Shown: positions 26,224 through 34,642, counted from the stretch's first letter. The stretch: 64,000 bases of DNA from Fidelibacterota bacterium SCGC AAA160-B08 (GCA_000402755.1 AQSD01000004.1:1-64000), one strand, 5' to 3'. A program made the numbers and translations. Notes: a model not told the origin generated them from the letters alone.

Positions 26224-27108
26224 GTGAAAAATTATAAAAAATTTCTAGTATTAAGTATAGTCAGTTCTATGCTAATTATGTCTTGTTCTAACGGTGGAAG
26301 TAGTGTTAATGCTTCAACAGATAGTACTTCAGAGACTGGCGGCAATGACGGTAGCGCAGTTAATGTTAAATCAAAAGTTTTGATGGAGTTGTTTACTTCA
26401 ACTACATGCGGACCTTGTTTGCCACAAAATACAAAATTAAACCAATATTTAGATCCTACATCTTCGGTTTATGCAGAAGATTTAGCAGATGATTGGATTG
26501 TATTACGATATCATGTATGGTGGCCATCTGCAGGCGATCCTTACTATGATTGGAATACTGCTCCTGTAATCAATCGTGAAGCTTATTATGATGTAGGATA
26601 TGTTCCTCATATGTATACACAAGGATGGACTGATTCGGGTGGTAGTGCACCTACATGGAGAACTAATGCAAGAGCAGCTGTTGATGGTGTCTCACCTTTT
26701 AATGTTCAATTAACAGGTACAAGAGATGGATATAATATTAGCGGAAATGTCACAGTGGCTTCAGCTGGAGATGTAAACAATCTTGGATTTAAGCTTTATG
26801 TTGCAGTAACGCATGATAATTCACAATACTCAGCACCAAATGGTCAAGTAATATTTGATCAAACATTTATTGATTTTTTAACACTTGATAGTTCTTCTGG
26901 ATCAGTTTCTTATGGAGAGCCATTAAATCTTGGCGTAGGAGAAACTTATACCAAAAGCTATAATTGGACATTAGATGATAATTGGCCAAACGACTCAAAT
27001 GTATCTTGGAGTGTAGAAGAATTAACTCTTGTTGCCTTTGTTCAATTTGACGGCACTGGACCTAATCAGAAAAAAATATTCCAGGTTGAAGCTCTTAGTT
27101 TTGATTAA
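26224..27108 (+). CDS. Omp28-like lipoprotein with CGPC thioredoxin motif
   Basis: A 294-residue lipoprotein. The signal peptide ends in lipobox LIMSC (Cys21), followed by a Ser/Gly/Asn-rich linker to about residue 50. The next domain begins VLMELFTSTTCGPCLPQN with Cys62 and Cys65 as a CxxC active site. It resembles the Omp28-like/thioredoxin-like outer-membrane proteins. The C-terminal half looks like a beta-sandwich. The start is GTG at 26224, preceded by AAGGGA six or seven bases upstream. A role in envelope disulfide chemistry is inferred. Confidence 0.75.
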   Translation: MKNYKKFLVLSIVSSMLIMSCSNGGSSVNASTDSTSETGGNDGSAVNVKSKVLMELFTSTTCGPCLPQNTKLNQYLDPTSSVYAEDLADDWIVLRYHVWWPSAGDPYYDWNTAPVINREAYYDVGYVPHMYTQGWTDSGGSAPTWRTNARAAVDGVSPFNVQLTGTRDGYNISGNVTVASAGDVNNLGFKLYVAVTHDNSQYSAPNGQVIFDQTFIDFLTLDSSSGSVSYGEPLNLGVGETYTKSYNWTLDDNWPNDSNVSWSVEELTLVAFVQFDGTGPNQKKIFQVEALSFD

Positions 27109-27132
27109 TAAGTTTCGGTCTTATTTACATAT

Positions 27133-27206
27133 GCGCCCGTAGCTCAATTGGATAGAGCGTCTGGCTACGAACCAGGAGGCTGTAGGTTCAAATCCTTCCG
27201 GGCGTA
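27133..27206 (+). tRNA. tRNA-Arg(ACG)
   Basis: A 74-base tRNA. The acceptor GCGCCCG pairs with CGGGCGT (first pair G-U), the D arm is AGCTCAATTGGATAGAGC, and the anticodon stem TCTGG/CCAGG surrounds CTACGAA. The anticodon ACG needs A34 to inosine deamination to read CGU/CGC/CGA. The discriminator is A, followed by CAC. The tadA ATG starts three bases after the discriminator. Confidence 0.96.
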
Positions 27207-27209
27207 CAC

Positions 27210-27707
27210 ATGTCTATTGAAAATCAATTAGGAGCTGTCTCCCATGAAGATTGGATGCGTCGTGCTTTAAGCATTGCATCAAAAGGAATGAGAGAAGATG
27301 AAGTGCCAATCGGTGCCATCGTTGTCTATAAAGGAAAAATTATAGGTCAAGGTTATAATCAATGTGAATCTTTAAATGATTCTACTGCTCATGCAGAAAT
27401 GCTAGCAATTACAGCAGCATCCAACACAATAGGAGATTGGCGATTAACTGATTGCACTCTTTATGTGACAAAAGAGCCTTGTTCTATGTGTGCAGGAGCG
27501 ATTATAAATAGTCGTATTGATGCTCTATATTTTGGATGTTATGATGAAGATTTTGGTGCATGCGGTTCCAAGTTAGATATTTGCGGAAATCCTACCTTTA
27601 AAACGCCTAGTGTTGTCAGGGGAAATGTTTTGGGTGGAGACTCACTTGTTTTGATCCAAGATTATTTTTTCAAGAAAAGAAAAAAGAAGAAAGATTTAGA
27701 GTTTTAG
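27210..27707 (+). CDS. tadA: tRNA-specific adenosine deaminase
   Basis: Deaminates adenosine 34 of tRNA-Arg(ACG) to inosine. The 165-residue protein has the zinc and catalytic residues of the cytidine-deaminase fold: His61 and Glu63 in STAHAEM, Cys91 and Cys94 in EPCSMCAGAI. The motif RIDALYFGCYD is typical of TadA. Its substrate tRNA gene ends three bases upstream. No Shine-Dalgarno is available outside the tRNA. Its stop codon abuts the stop of the convergent steroid-reductase-like gene. Confidence 0.95.
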   Translation: MSIENQLGAVSHEDWMRRALSIASKGMREDEVPIGAIVVYKGKIIGQGYNQCESLNDSTAHAEMLAITAASNTIGDWRLTDCTLYVTKEPCSMCAGAIINSRIDALYFGCYDEDFGACGSKLDICGNPTFKTPSVVRGNVLGGDSLVLIQDYFFKKRKKKKDLEF

Positions 27708-28466
27708 TTAAAGCAGGTAAGGTAAAATAGCTTTTCTATTTTTCGGATAGTTTTCAAATGTTTTATTGTACCATTTATGACCAGCAATAGCTCTTGGAAC
27801 GAGATTTGCCATAGTCCATATCGCAAATGATAAGCCAGCTAATGACCATGTCATTAAAGCAAACGCAGTCCATTCCATGATTTCACCTAGATAGTTTGGA
27901 TATGAGACATATTTATACATAAAACCATGAGGAACATGATAGCCTTCCTTATTAGATCTTAAGCGTAATAAGGTATTGTCTGATTTAATATTGATAGTGG
28001 CGCCTATTAGAAATAGTATGATACCTAATATGAAATTCCATTCATAAACATATTCCAGTGGATATGCTTGTATAAAGCCTAAATAGTATCCATTGATAAA
28101 GCCATTGACCGTATTGAACATAAGTGCTAAGACAATAACTAAGAGTGGCATTTTAGATGAATTTTTTTGTCTAATAGGGTAGATAATGCTACGATTAAAA
28201 TAATGACTTAACCACAGTATAAGAAAAATGTATGATACGATGCTTTTTTCTATAGGTCCAGTTAAGAAAAGATAGCCAACCATAACAGGTGACATGATTT
28301 CCATAGTAAACCATCCTAATTTGCTTGGAATCATAATGAAGAACCAAGAACCCCAATTTGACTTAGAAAACTTACCGTAAGGTGCAGGTATTTTTAACAA
28401 GACAAGAAAGGCTATAAATCCCAATAAGAACCAATAATTTATTCCCGCTTGATAAATTTGTAACAT
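27708..28466 (-). CDS. steroid 5-alpha-reductase-like membrane protein
   Basis: A 252-residue polytopic membrane protein. The C-terminal third, with YVSYPNYLGEIMEWTAFAL and WYNKTFENYPKNRKAILPYLL, is the hallmark of the 3-oxo-5-alpha-steroid 4-dehydrogenase family (SRD5A1-like, related to DUF1295 and isoprenylcysteine methyltransferases). The family reduces enone double bonds in steroids or other lipids with NADPH. The bacterial substrate is unknown. I use the ATG at 28466; a TTG two codons upstream is possible. An SDR gene starts 44 bases away on the other strand. Confidence 0.85.
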   Translation of the reverse strand: MLQIYQAGINYWFLLGFIAFLVLLKIPAPYGKFSKSNWGSWFFIMIPSKLGWFTMEIMSPVMVGYLFLTGPIEKSIVSYIFLILWLSHYFNRSIIYPIRQKNSSKMPLLVIVLALMFNTVNGFINGYYLGFIQAYPLEYVYEWNFILGIILFLIGATINIKSDNTLLRLRSNKEGYHVPHGFMYKYVSYPNYLGEIMEWTAFALMTWSLAGLSFAIWTMANLVPRAIAGHKWYNKTFENYPKNRKAILPYLL

Positions 28467-28510
28467 CGACAATAATTTATGGCTAATATTGATTCGTTCA
28501 AAGAGCGTTT

Positions 28511-29350
28511 ATGGATAATAAAACAATTATAGTAACAGGTGCAACCGATGGAATAGGTTTAGAGGCAGCCACTAAGATAGCTGCTCTTGGAAATCGCGTA
28601 GGTTTAGTAGGTAGAAATCCAGAAAAAGGCGCAAAAGCAATTGAACGCATTACAAGCTTAACTGGAAATGATAAGCTTGATTTCTTTCAAGCCGATTTAA
28701 GTTCAGTTTCTGAGATCAATAAACTTTCGGAAGAAATTAAAAATAAATATTCTAAGCTAAATGTCTTGCTCAATAATGCTGGGGGAGCAAGCAAAAATAA
28801 AATTATCACTTCGGAAGGACTTGAAAAAACATTTGCAACCAATCAAATGAATTATTTTACACTTACTACGAACCTTATGGATATGTTATCAGCATCTGAA
28901 GGGTCTAGAGTCGTTAATGTTGCATCTAATGCTCATATTGGTGCAGATATTGATTTTCATAATATTAATGGAGAAAAAGGTTATTCTTTTTGGAAGGCAT
29001 ACTGTATCTCAAAACTAATGAATATAATGTTTACATATAGGTTAGCAGAAATACAGAATAAAGTGACAGTGAATGCACTGCATCCAGGATTTGTTGATAC
29101 AAATATAGGAGGTAATGAAGGATCTACTATTAAGAAAATTGTTAAATTTGGATCAAAGCTTTTTGCGAGAACAGTAGAAAATGGAGCAGATTCAAGTATT
29201 TATCTTAGCACTTCAGATGAAGTAAATAATATTTCTGGAAAATATTTTTTTAAATGCAGACAAATAAAATCATCAAAAGTATCTTACGATAAAAAACAGT
29301 GGGATCAAGTATGGAATTTATGTCAGTCCTATAAGGAGAAACTATCATAA
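28511..29350 (+). CDS. short-chain dehydrogenase/reductase (retinol-dehydrogenase-like)
   Basis: A 279-residue SDR. The cofactor motif TGATDGIG is at residues 9-16, the structural motif NNAGG near 91, and the catalytic Ser/Tyr/Lys are in NVASNAH and AYCISK. ALHPGFVDTNIG near 196 is typical of RDH-type SDRs. Residues after TGxxxGxG include GRNPEK, which fits NADP use. The substrate is unknown; proximity to the steroid-reductase-like gene suggests lipid or isoprenoid metabolism. Its TAA overlaps the next ATG by one base. Confidence 0.88.
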   Translation: MDNKTIIVTGATDGIGLEAATKIAALGNRVGLVGRNPEKGAKAIERITSLTGNDKLDFFQADLSSVSEINKLSEEIKNKYSKLNVLLNNAGGASKNKIITSEGLEKTFATNQMNYFTLTTNLMDMLSASEGSRVVNVASNAHIGADIDFHNINGEKGYSFWKAYCISKLMNIMFTYRLAEIQNKVTVNALHPGFVDTNIGGNEGSTIKKIVKFGSKLFARTVENGADSSIYLSTSDEVNNISGKYFFKCRQIKSSKVSYDKKQWDQVWNLCQSYKEKLS

Positions 29351-29790
29351 TGAAGCAAAGAATTCTTATGCGTTCAGAGTATGATTTCTTTAATACTGCA
29401 TCAACTAGATGGAGAGATATGGATGGATTAGGACATATTAATCATACAATATATTTAGGATTATTAGAAACAAAGCATAAGGACTTTATTGACCATCTTC
29501 ATGGTAGCAATGAACATGAGTTTGGTTTGCAAAGTACGGCGGCAGGGTTATTGGCTTCCATGAAAGTTATGTATATAAAACAAGTTCGTCATCCTGCAGA
29601 GCTTGATATAGGATATCGGATTACTAGAGTAGGTTCTAAGAGTTATGATGTTCATCAAGCTATTTTTGTAAAAGGAGATGACGATCCCGCATTTCAAAGT
29701 ATTCACACATTTGTAATGTTTAACTTTGTAGAGCAAAAATCAATTCCAGTAGGAGATCTTATCAGAAACAACCTAAGAGAAATAAAATGA
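29350..29790 (+). CDS. acyl-CoA thioesterase, 4HBT type
   Basis: A 146-residue hot-dog-fold thioesterase. The signature RWRDMDGLGHINHTIYLGLLE (residues about 16-36) matches the 4-hydroxybenzoyl-CoA thioesterase/YbgC type, with the catalytic Asp position in DMDGLGHINH. MYIKQVRHPAELDIGYRI is the second strand region. It overlaps the SDR by one base and yaaA by four, so all three form an operon. Confidence 0.85.
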   Translation: MKQRILMRSEYDFFNTASTRWRDMDGLGHINHTIYLGLLETKHKDFIDHLHGSNEHEFGLQSTAAGLLASMKVMYIKQVRHPAELDIGYRITRVGSKSYDVHQAIFVKGDDDPAFQSIHTFVMFNFVEQKSIPVGDLIRNNLREIK

Positions 29791-30551
29791 TTACACTGCT
29801 ATCTCCATCAAAAAAATTAAATTTCAATGAACAAGATATTGTTCATAGTCATACTCAGTGCGATTTCATTCAAAGCGCTGAATTGCTAGCCAATGAAGCT
29901 AAAAATCTTACAGAAAATGACTTAAAAGATTTGATGAACATTAGCGATAAACTTGCAAAGTTAAATCGAGATAGATTCGATAGATGGTCTTTGCCTTTCA
30001 GTACATCAAATGCAAAGCAAGCCATACTAGCTTTTGATGGAGGTGTATACTCAGGATTAAAGGCAGAAGATTTCAAAGAGAAAGATTTTGATTTTGCTCA
30101 AAACCATTTAAGGATTCTATCAGGATTGTATGGAATTTTAAAGCCCTTAGATCTTATTCAGCCTTATAGGTTAGAAATGGGTATATCTTTTAAGAATAAT
30201 AAAGGAAAAAACTTGTATGAATTCTGGAAGGAAGACCTAACTCAAAATTTAAATAATACGCTCAAGGAGCACAAAAATCCTACCATAATAAACTGTGCAT
30301 CAGTTGAATATTTTTCAGCTATTGATTTAAGTAAGCTCAATGGAAAAATCTTGTCTATAGTATTTAAGGAATATCGAAATGATGAATTAAAATTTATCTC
30401 TTTCAATGCAAAGAAGGCTAGAGGTTTAATGACTCAATATATTATGAAAAATAAGATTGACAGTAATGATGATATTAAAGATTTCAGTTATGATAATTAT
30501 AATTTTGATTTAAAACTTTCTGATGATTCAACTTTTGTATTCACCAGATAA
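29787..30551 (+). CDS. yaaA: YaaA family peroxide-stress protein
   Basis: A 254-residue member of the UPF0246/YaaA family, which in E. coli limits free iron and DNA damage under peroxide stress and binds DNA. It opens ITLLSPSKKLNF and has AFDGGVYSGLKAEDF near residue 75, FRILSGLYGILKPLDLIQPYRLEMG-type core (112-135) and KKARGLMTQYI near 207. It is translationally coupled to the thioesterase (ATGA). Confidence 0.92.
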   Translation: MITLLSPSKKLNFNEQDIVHSHTQCDFIQSAELLANEAKNLTENDLKDLMNISDKLAKLNRDRFDRWSLPFSTSNAKQAILAFDGGVYSGLKAEDFKEKDFDFAQNHLRILSGLYGILKPLDLIQPYRLEMGISFKNNKGKNLYEFWKEDLTQNLNNTLKEHKNPTIINCASVEYFSAIDLSKLNGKILSIVFKEYRNDELKFISFNAKKARGLMTQYIMKNKIDSNDDIKDFSYDNYNFDLKLSDDSTFVFTR

Positions 30552-30577
30552 ATAATAAAAAAAATAAAGGAAAAAAA

Positions 30578-32068
30578 ATGAAAAAATACATGTCAATATT
30601 AGCAGTATTTTTATTTTCAATTAGCATTATGCAAGTTGTTAGCTGTGCTAGTTCTGAGGGTGAAATGTCAAGACAAACAGGAGAAGCTTCAAAAGAAGCT
30701 GCTGCTGGTCTAGATGCAGCCCACCACGTTATGTTTGAGTTAGCTAGAGCTGAATTTGAGAAAGGAATTGATAAGGATCCTAATTGTGTAACATGCTATT
30801 TAAATAAGGCGCATGTAGAGCAAGATAGAGTATTAAAAAGAGAATTACTTGAGACTGCTCTAGAGCTATCAAAACCAGGACATCCAGAAACTATACTTGC
30901 TCAAGCAGCAGTAGATTGGATAAATGGGGAAGGCGATCGATTTGCAGGATACTCTGATTTATATAAAAAATACCCAAATGACAGATTTTTAGCTGCTGGC
31001 GCCTATAGAAGTCTTCAACGTGAAGATAAGGTAGCAGAGGCAAGAGTCATGTTATTAGAAGCAGCTGATAGATTAAACCAAGGACACTTATATAATTTAT
31101 TAGCCTATTCTTATATGTGGAATGTAGAGCCTAAATCAGAAGAATATGATATGGCATTACCATACATTAAAAAATATATGGAATTAGATCCAAAGCAAGC
31201 AAACGCATTGGACTCTCTTGGAGAGTTTTATTTAAATAAGGGAGACTATGATTTAGCTATAAAATACTATATGGAAGCAACAGAAATGGATCCAACTTTT
31301 TCATGGGGCCCAAGAAATACTGCGTTAGCTCAGTATGAAGCAAAATTATCACATGATGAAGCTAAAATTATGCGCACAAGTACAGAGAATGAAGATGCAG
31401 ATAGTGCATTTGACATGGGAAGATGGCAGCTTTATAATTTAGAATGGGAAAATGCATATAAGTCATTTTCATATGCAATTGAACAAGATCCTACTTTTGC
31501 ACTTGCACATGCAATGAGAGCTAGAACAAGTAGTTTCTTAGGTAATCAAGGCGATATTGCAGATGATATAGATATTGCTGTCAGTATGTCTTTAAATGCT
31601 TCAGATGATGAAGCTGCGATCATTAATGCTGTTGCTAATGATATGAAAAATGGAACTAGCACCTTCAACGCATTGAGCGAGAGATTGGCTGACAAATATT
31701 TAGATGATTCATTTCTAGCTTTTGAAACAGTATTTGCTACTATTTCTGAAGCAGGAGCAGATAAAGTTCTTGTTAGAGCAAAAGCTTTATATGCAATGAA
31801 TCCAAACTTTACTCCAGTATTAAATATGATGGGATATGCATATATGGATAAAGATGATTTAGATAGCGCAGGTAAAGTATTGCAAGAACAAATAAGAAGA
31901 GCGTCTGGATCAGCAAATCCTTACGATTCAATGGCAGATTATTACCTAGCAATGGATAATCAAGTTGATGCCTTAAGATATTTTGAACAAGCAGCTAAAA
32001 TGGGACTTAAAGCAAGTGTCGATAAAGCTGACAGTTTAAAATCTCAATTAGATAAAGAAAATGAATAG
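30578..32068 (+). CDS. TPR lipoprotein
   Basis: A 496-residue lipoprotein: signal peptide with lipobox QVVSC (Cys23) followed by TPR-like helical repeats to the end, including DSLGEFYLNKGDYDLAIKYY near 208 and YDSMADYYLAMDNQVDALRYF near 453. The repeats in the central part are degenerate. AAAGG precedes the ATG by eight bases. Likely an outer-membrane-anchored scaffold; partner unknown. The cupin gene follows 12 bases downstream. Confidence 0.8.
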   Translation: MKKYMSILAVFLFSISIMQVVSCASSEGEMSRQTGEASKEAAAGLDAAHHVMFELARAEFEKGIDKDPNCVTCYLNKAHVEQDRVLKRELLETALELSKPGHPETILAQAAVDWINGEGDRFAGYSDLYKKYPNDRFLAAGAYRSLQREDKVAEARVMLLEAADRLNQGHLYNLLAYSYMWNVEPKSEEYDMALPYIKKYMELDPKQANALDSLGEFYLNKGDYDLAIKYYMEATEMDPTFSWGPRNTALAQYEAKLSHDEAKIMRTSTENEDADSAFDMGRWQLYNLEWENAYKSFSYAIEQDPTFALAHAMRARTSSFLGNQGDIADDIDIAVSMSLNASDDEAAIINAVANDMKNGTSTFNALSERLADKYLDDSFLAFETVFATISEAGADKVLVRAKALYAMNPNFTPVLNMMGYAYMDKDDLDSAGKVLQEQIRRASGSANPYDSMADYYLAMDNQVDALRYFEQAAKMGLKASVDKADSLKSQLDKENE

Positions 32069-32080
32069 AGAGGAATTAAT

Positions 32081-32440
32081 ATGGCAAATGTAATAAAAAA
32101 GAACTTTAGCAATCCTGACGAATTGCGAGAACCAGATAAAATGAAAGTTGAGTTTCTAGAATTTCCATCAGGAAAAGTTGCTAGACTAACTTCACAGCCT
32201 GGTTGGACATGGACAGAATGTGTAAGTCCAATTGCAGGTACTGAAACATGTCAAGCGCATCATTTAGGAGTTGTTACCAAAGGTGATTTAACAATTTTTG
32301 GTGACGATGGATCAGAAGAGACATTTGGTCCTGGTGATGCATATGAAGTTTTACCAGGTCATACAGCTCAAGTTAATGGAGATGAAGAGGTAGAATGTTT
32401 TGAATTTTCATCAGAAACAGCTGAGACGTATGCAAAATAA
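32081..32440 (+). CDS. cupin-domain protein
   Basis: A 119-residue single-cupin protein. The barrel carries HHLGVVTKGDLTIFGDDGSEE, then GPGDAYEVLPGHTAQVNGDEEVECFEF, giving two or three potential metal-ligand His residues and Glu. Single-domain cupins bind metals or small acids; no substrate can be inferred. GAGGAAT precedes the ATG. A strong hairpin terminator follows. Confidence 0.8.
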   Translation: MANVIKKNFSNPDELREPDKMKVEFLEFPSGKVARLTSQPGWTWTECVSPIAGTETCQAHHLGVVTKGDLTIFGDDGSEETFGPGDAYEVLPGHTAQVNGDEEVECFEFSSETAETYAK

Positions 32441-32467
32441 CTAATCTTTAATTATTAATAATTGAAT

Positions 32468-32500
32468 AAAAAAGCATAGAATTTGATTTTATGCTTTTTT
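32468..32500. terminator. bidirectional intrinsic terminator
   Basis: A perfect 11-bp stem AAAAAAGCATA/TATGCTTTTTT with an 11-base loop lies between the convergent cupin gene and the DUF1330-like gene. The A tract and T tract let it act on both strands. Confidence 0.9.
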
Positions 32501-32957
32501 ATTTGAAAAAAAATCTTCCAAACCAAGAAGCTAAGCGAAGTTTTATTTTCATAGATAGGGACATATCATAACACGTAATTAATCTCGTATCAGCTAAAGC
32601 TGCTTCTCTGTGTATGAGAGAAGATTTGTACCAATCAATTTCTGTCATTTCAAGAAATTTTTTCATATTAGGATACCATATTACTCCAACTTCATCCCAC
32701 TTATCTTTATCTGGACCAATCATTGTTAATCTTATTTTTGACCACCATAATACCTTCCCACCAACCTTTGTAACTGCCTTAGTAGCAATGTCACTATATT
32801 TTTTATACGCATTTCTTCCAGATATATTATTTAATTGGCTATCTTTATAATTAGCATTTTTATTGTATGAAAATAGATTTATCTGCACGAGAGGCTTTCC
32901 ATCGTCATGATTTTTTTTAGCATATTCAATCGTTTGTTCTGTTGGAATTATGAACAT
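32499..32957 (-). CDS. DUF1330-like protein
   Basis: A 152-residue protein with the dimeric alpha-beta-barrel pattern of the DUF1330 family: GRNAYKKYSDIATKAVTKVGGKVLWW, then DEVGVIWYPNMKKFLEM and HREAALADTRLI. A basic hydrophobic tail (KLRLASWFGRFFFK) follows the domain. Function unknown. It is convergent with the cupin gene and divergent from dnaX; the 74-base gap to dnaX should contain both promoters. Confidence 0.7.
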   Translation of the reverse strand: MFIIPTEQTIEYAKKNHDDGKPLVQINLFSYNKNANYKDSQLNNISGRNAYKKYSDIATKAVTKVGGKVLWWSKIRLTMIGPDKDKWDEVGVIWYPNMKKFLEMTEIDWYKSSLIHREAALADTRLITCYDMSLSMKIKLRLASWFGRFFFK

Positions 32958-33031
32958 TATTTACAACCTTTCATTATTTATCATTACAAAATTTAAAACT
33001 TTCCTTAAATTGTCCAAAGCAAAGGATTCAA

Positions 33032-34642
33032 TTGAGTAAAAATTACCAAATTTTAGCACTAAAATGGAGACCAAAACATTTTAAGGATGTTGTTGGTCAG
33101 AACCATATCACCGAAACATTACAAAAAGCATTCGAAAAGAATCGTATTGCTCAAGCTTTTTTATTTGCAGGTCCTAGAGGAGTTGGTAAAACAACAACAG
33201 CTCGATTGTTGGCCATGTCTTTAAATGGATCAGATACTCCTTCAACAGATTATGATACCGATTCAGACGCAGTAAAAGAGATCATCGAAGGAAGATCGAT
33301 GGATGTTATTGAAATTGACGGTGCATCAAATAGAGGTATCGATGAGATACGCGAATTGAGAGAAAATATTAAATTCATGCCTTTGTCAGGTAAATTTAAA
33401 GTAGTTATTATTGATGAAGTACATATGCTGACAGTTCAAGCATTTAATGCACTACTTAAGACATTAGAAGAACCGCCTACACATGTAAAATTTATTATGG
33501 CTACTACAGATATCCATAAAGTTCCACAGACAATTATTTCTCGATGCCAACGTTTTGACTTCCTACCTATGACAAACACTGTTATTAAAGATAGGCTAAA
33601 GCATATACTTGAAGTAGAGTCGGTAAAAATTGACGATGCTTCATTGGAATTAATTGCTAGCAAGTCTGATGGTAGCATGAGAGATGCTTTAGGTTTTTTA
33701 GATCAAGTATTAGTGTTTAGTGATAAAAAGATTAGCACAGAGATGGTAATTGATTTGCTTGGTATTGTTCCTACAGAAATTTATTTTAATATTACAGATG
33801 CTCTCCATAATAAAGATGGAGATAGTCTTATCTTAGCTATCCAAAAAATTAGAGATAAAGGCTATATTATTGAAGATCTTCTAAAGGGGTTAATAGGTCA
33901 TTTTCGTAATCTTGCTTTGCTTCATTATACGAACGGATTAGGGTTAGCTGGTGTTTCACCGGAAGTAGCTAAAGCGTATACAAGTATTCGTTATGAATGG
34001 ACACTGAAAGATATAGTAAGATTATCAACGAATCTGTCAGAATTATATTCATCAATTAAGCAATTTTCAGATCAATATTTAATTTTTGAAATGACGTTAA
34101 TCAAGTTGTTACAATTTGATAAGAGCGTAGATATTGAGAAATTTTTAGACTCAAATATTGTTGAAAGTGCTACGCCTGTAGAGACGATTAAAAAGAGTGC
34201 TCCAAAGGCAAAGTCAACACCTAAAGTGGAGACTAATCACAAAGAACTTAAAGTTGAGGTTGAGAAAAAAGAAGTTAAAGAGGAAAAAAAAGCGAAAAGC
34301 AGTCGCTCTAAAATCTCTATAGAAGATGTAAAAAATTCTTGGAGTGAAATTTTAAAAAAAGTATCTAAGGAAAGAGGCTCTATTGGAGTTTTACTAGAAA
34401 CATGTATTGTTGGAGATTTGAAAGACGATACTTTAGAGTTAATATCCTATGACAGTAATGAGTTTAGTCAGAAGCTTCTGAAGGATCCTTTTATTTTATC
34501 TACAATAAACTCAGTTCTAAAATCTTCATTGAAGGTGAATATTGTTGTTGATACCAATGTAGCAAAAATTGAAGAAGACGTAAAAGAAGAAATTAATCAA
34601 GATGATATTGTCAAATTATTTGACGGAAAGGATTTTGCCTAA
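33032..34642 (+). CDS. dnaX: DNA polymerase III subunit gamma/tau
   Basis: Clamp-loader ATPase of the replisome. The 536-residue protein has AAA+ Walker A GPRGVGKTT (47-55), Walker B IIDEVHML near 131, sensor-1 MATTDIHKVPQTIISRCQRFDF and domain III to about 370. A charged Lys/Glu linker (about 390-425) and a C-terminal polymerase-contact-like domain follow. The zinc module is lost: at the four cysteine positions are Gly66, Asp75, Ser78 and Val81, with spacing kept. The start is TTG at 33032, set by AAAGGA five bases upstream. An A8 tract at 34284-34291 may produce a gamma form. It overlaps ybaB by one base. Confidence 0.96.
   Translation: MSKNYQILALKWRPKHFKDVVGQNHITETLQKAFEKNRIAQAFLFAGPRGVGKTTTARLLAMSLNGSDTPSTDYDTDSDAVKEIIEGRSMDVIEIDGASNRGIDEIRELRENIKFMPLSGKFKVVIIDEVHMLTVQAFNALLKTLEEPPTHVKFIMATTDIHKVPQTIISRCQRFDFLPMTNTVIKDRLKHILEVESVKIDDASLELIASKSDGSMRDALGFLDQVLVFSDKKISTEMVIDLLGIVPTEIYFNITDALHNKDGDSLILAIQKIRDKGYIIEDLLKGLIGHFRNLALLHYTNGLGLAGVSPEVAKAYTSIRYEWTLKDIVRLSTNLSELYSSIKQFSDQYLIFEMTLIKLLQFDKSVDIEKFLDSNIVESATPVETIKKSAPKAKSTPKVETNHKELKVEVEKKEVKEEKKAKSSRSKISIEDVKNSWSEILKKVSKERGSIGVLLETCIVGDLKDDTLELISYDSNEFSQKLLKDPFILSTINSVLKSSLKVNIVVDTNVAKIEEDVKEEINQDDIVKLFDGKDFA
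34284..34311 (+). other. A8 slippery tract with early -1 stop in dnaX
   Basis: Codons GAA AAA AAA precede GCG. A -1 shift would read SEKQSL and stop at TAA 34309-34311, giving about 426 residues. A +1 or slipped transcript stops at TAG 34320-34322. The SD-like AGAGGA lies at the 5' edge, and AGCGA/TCGCT (34291-34295 with 34303-34307) can form a small stem just downstream. Confidence 0.5.
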
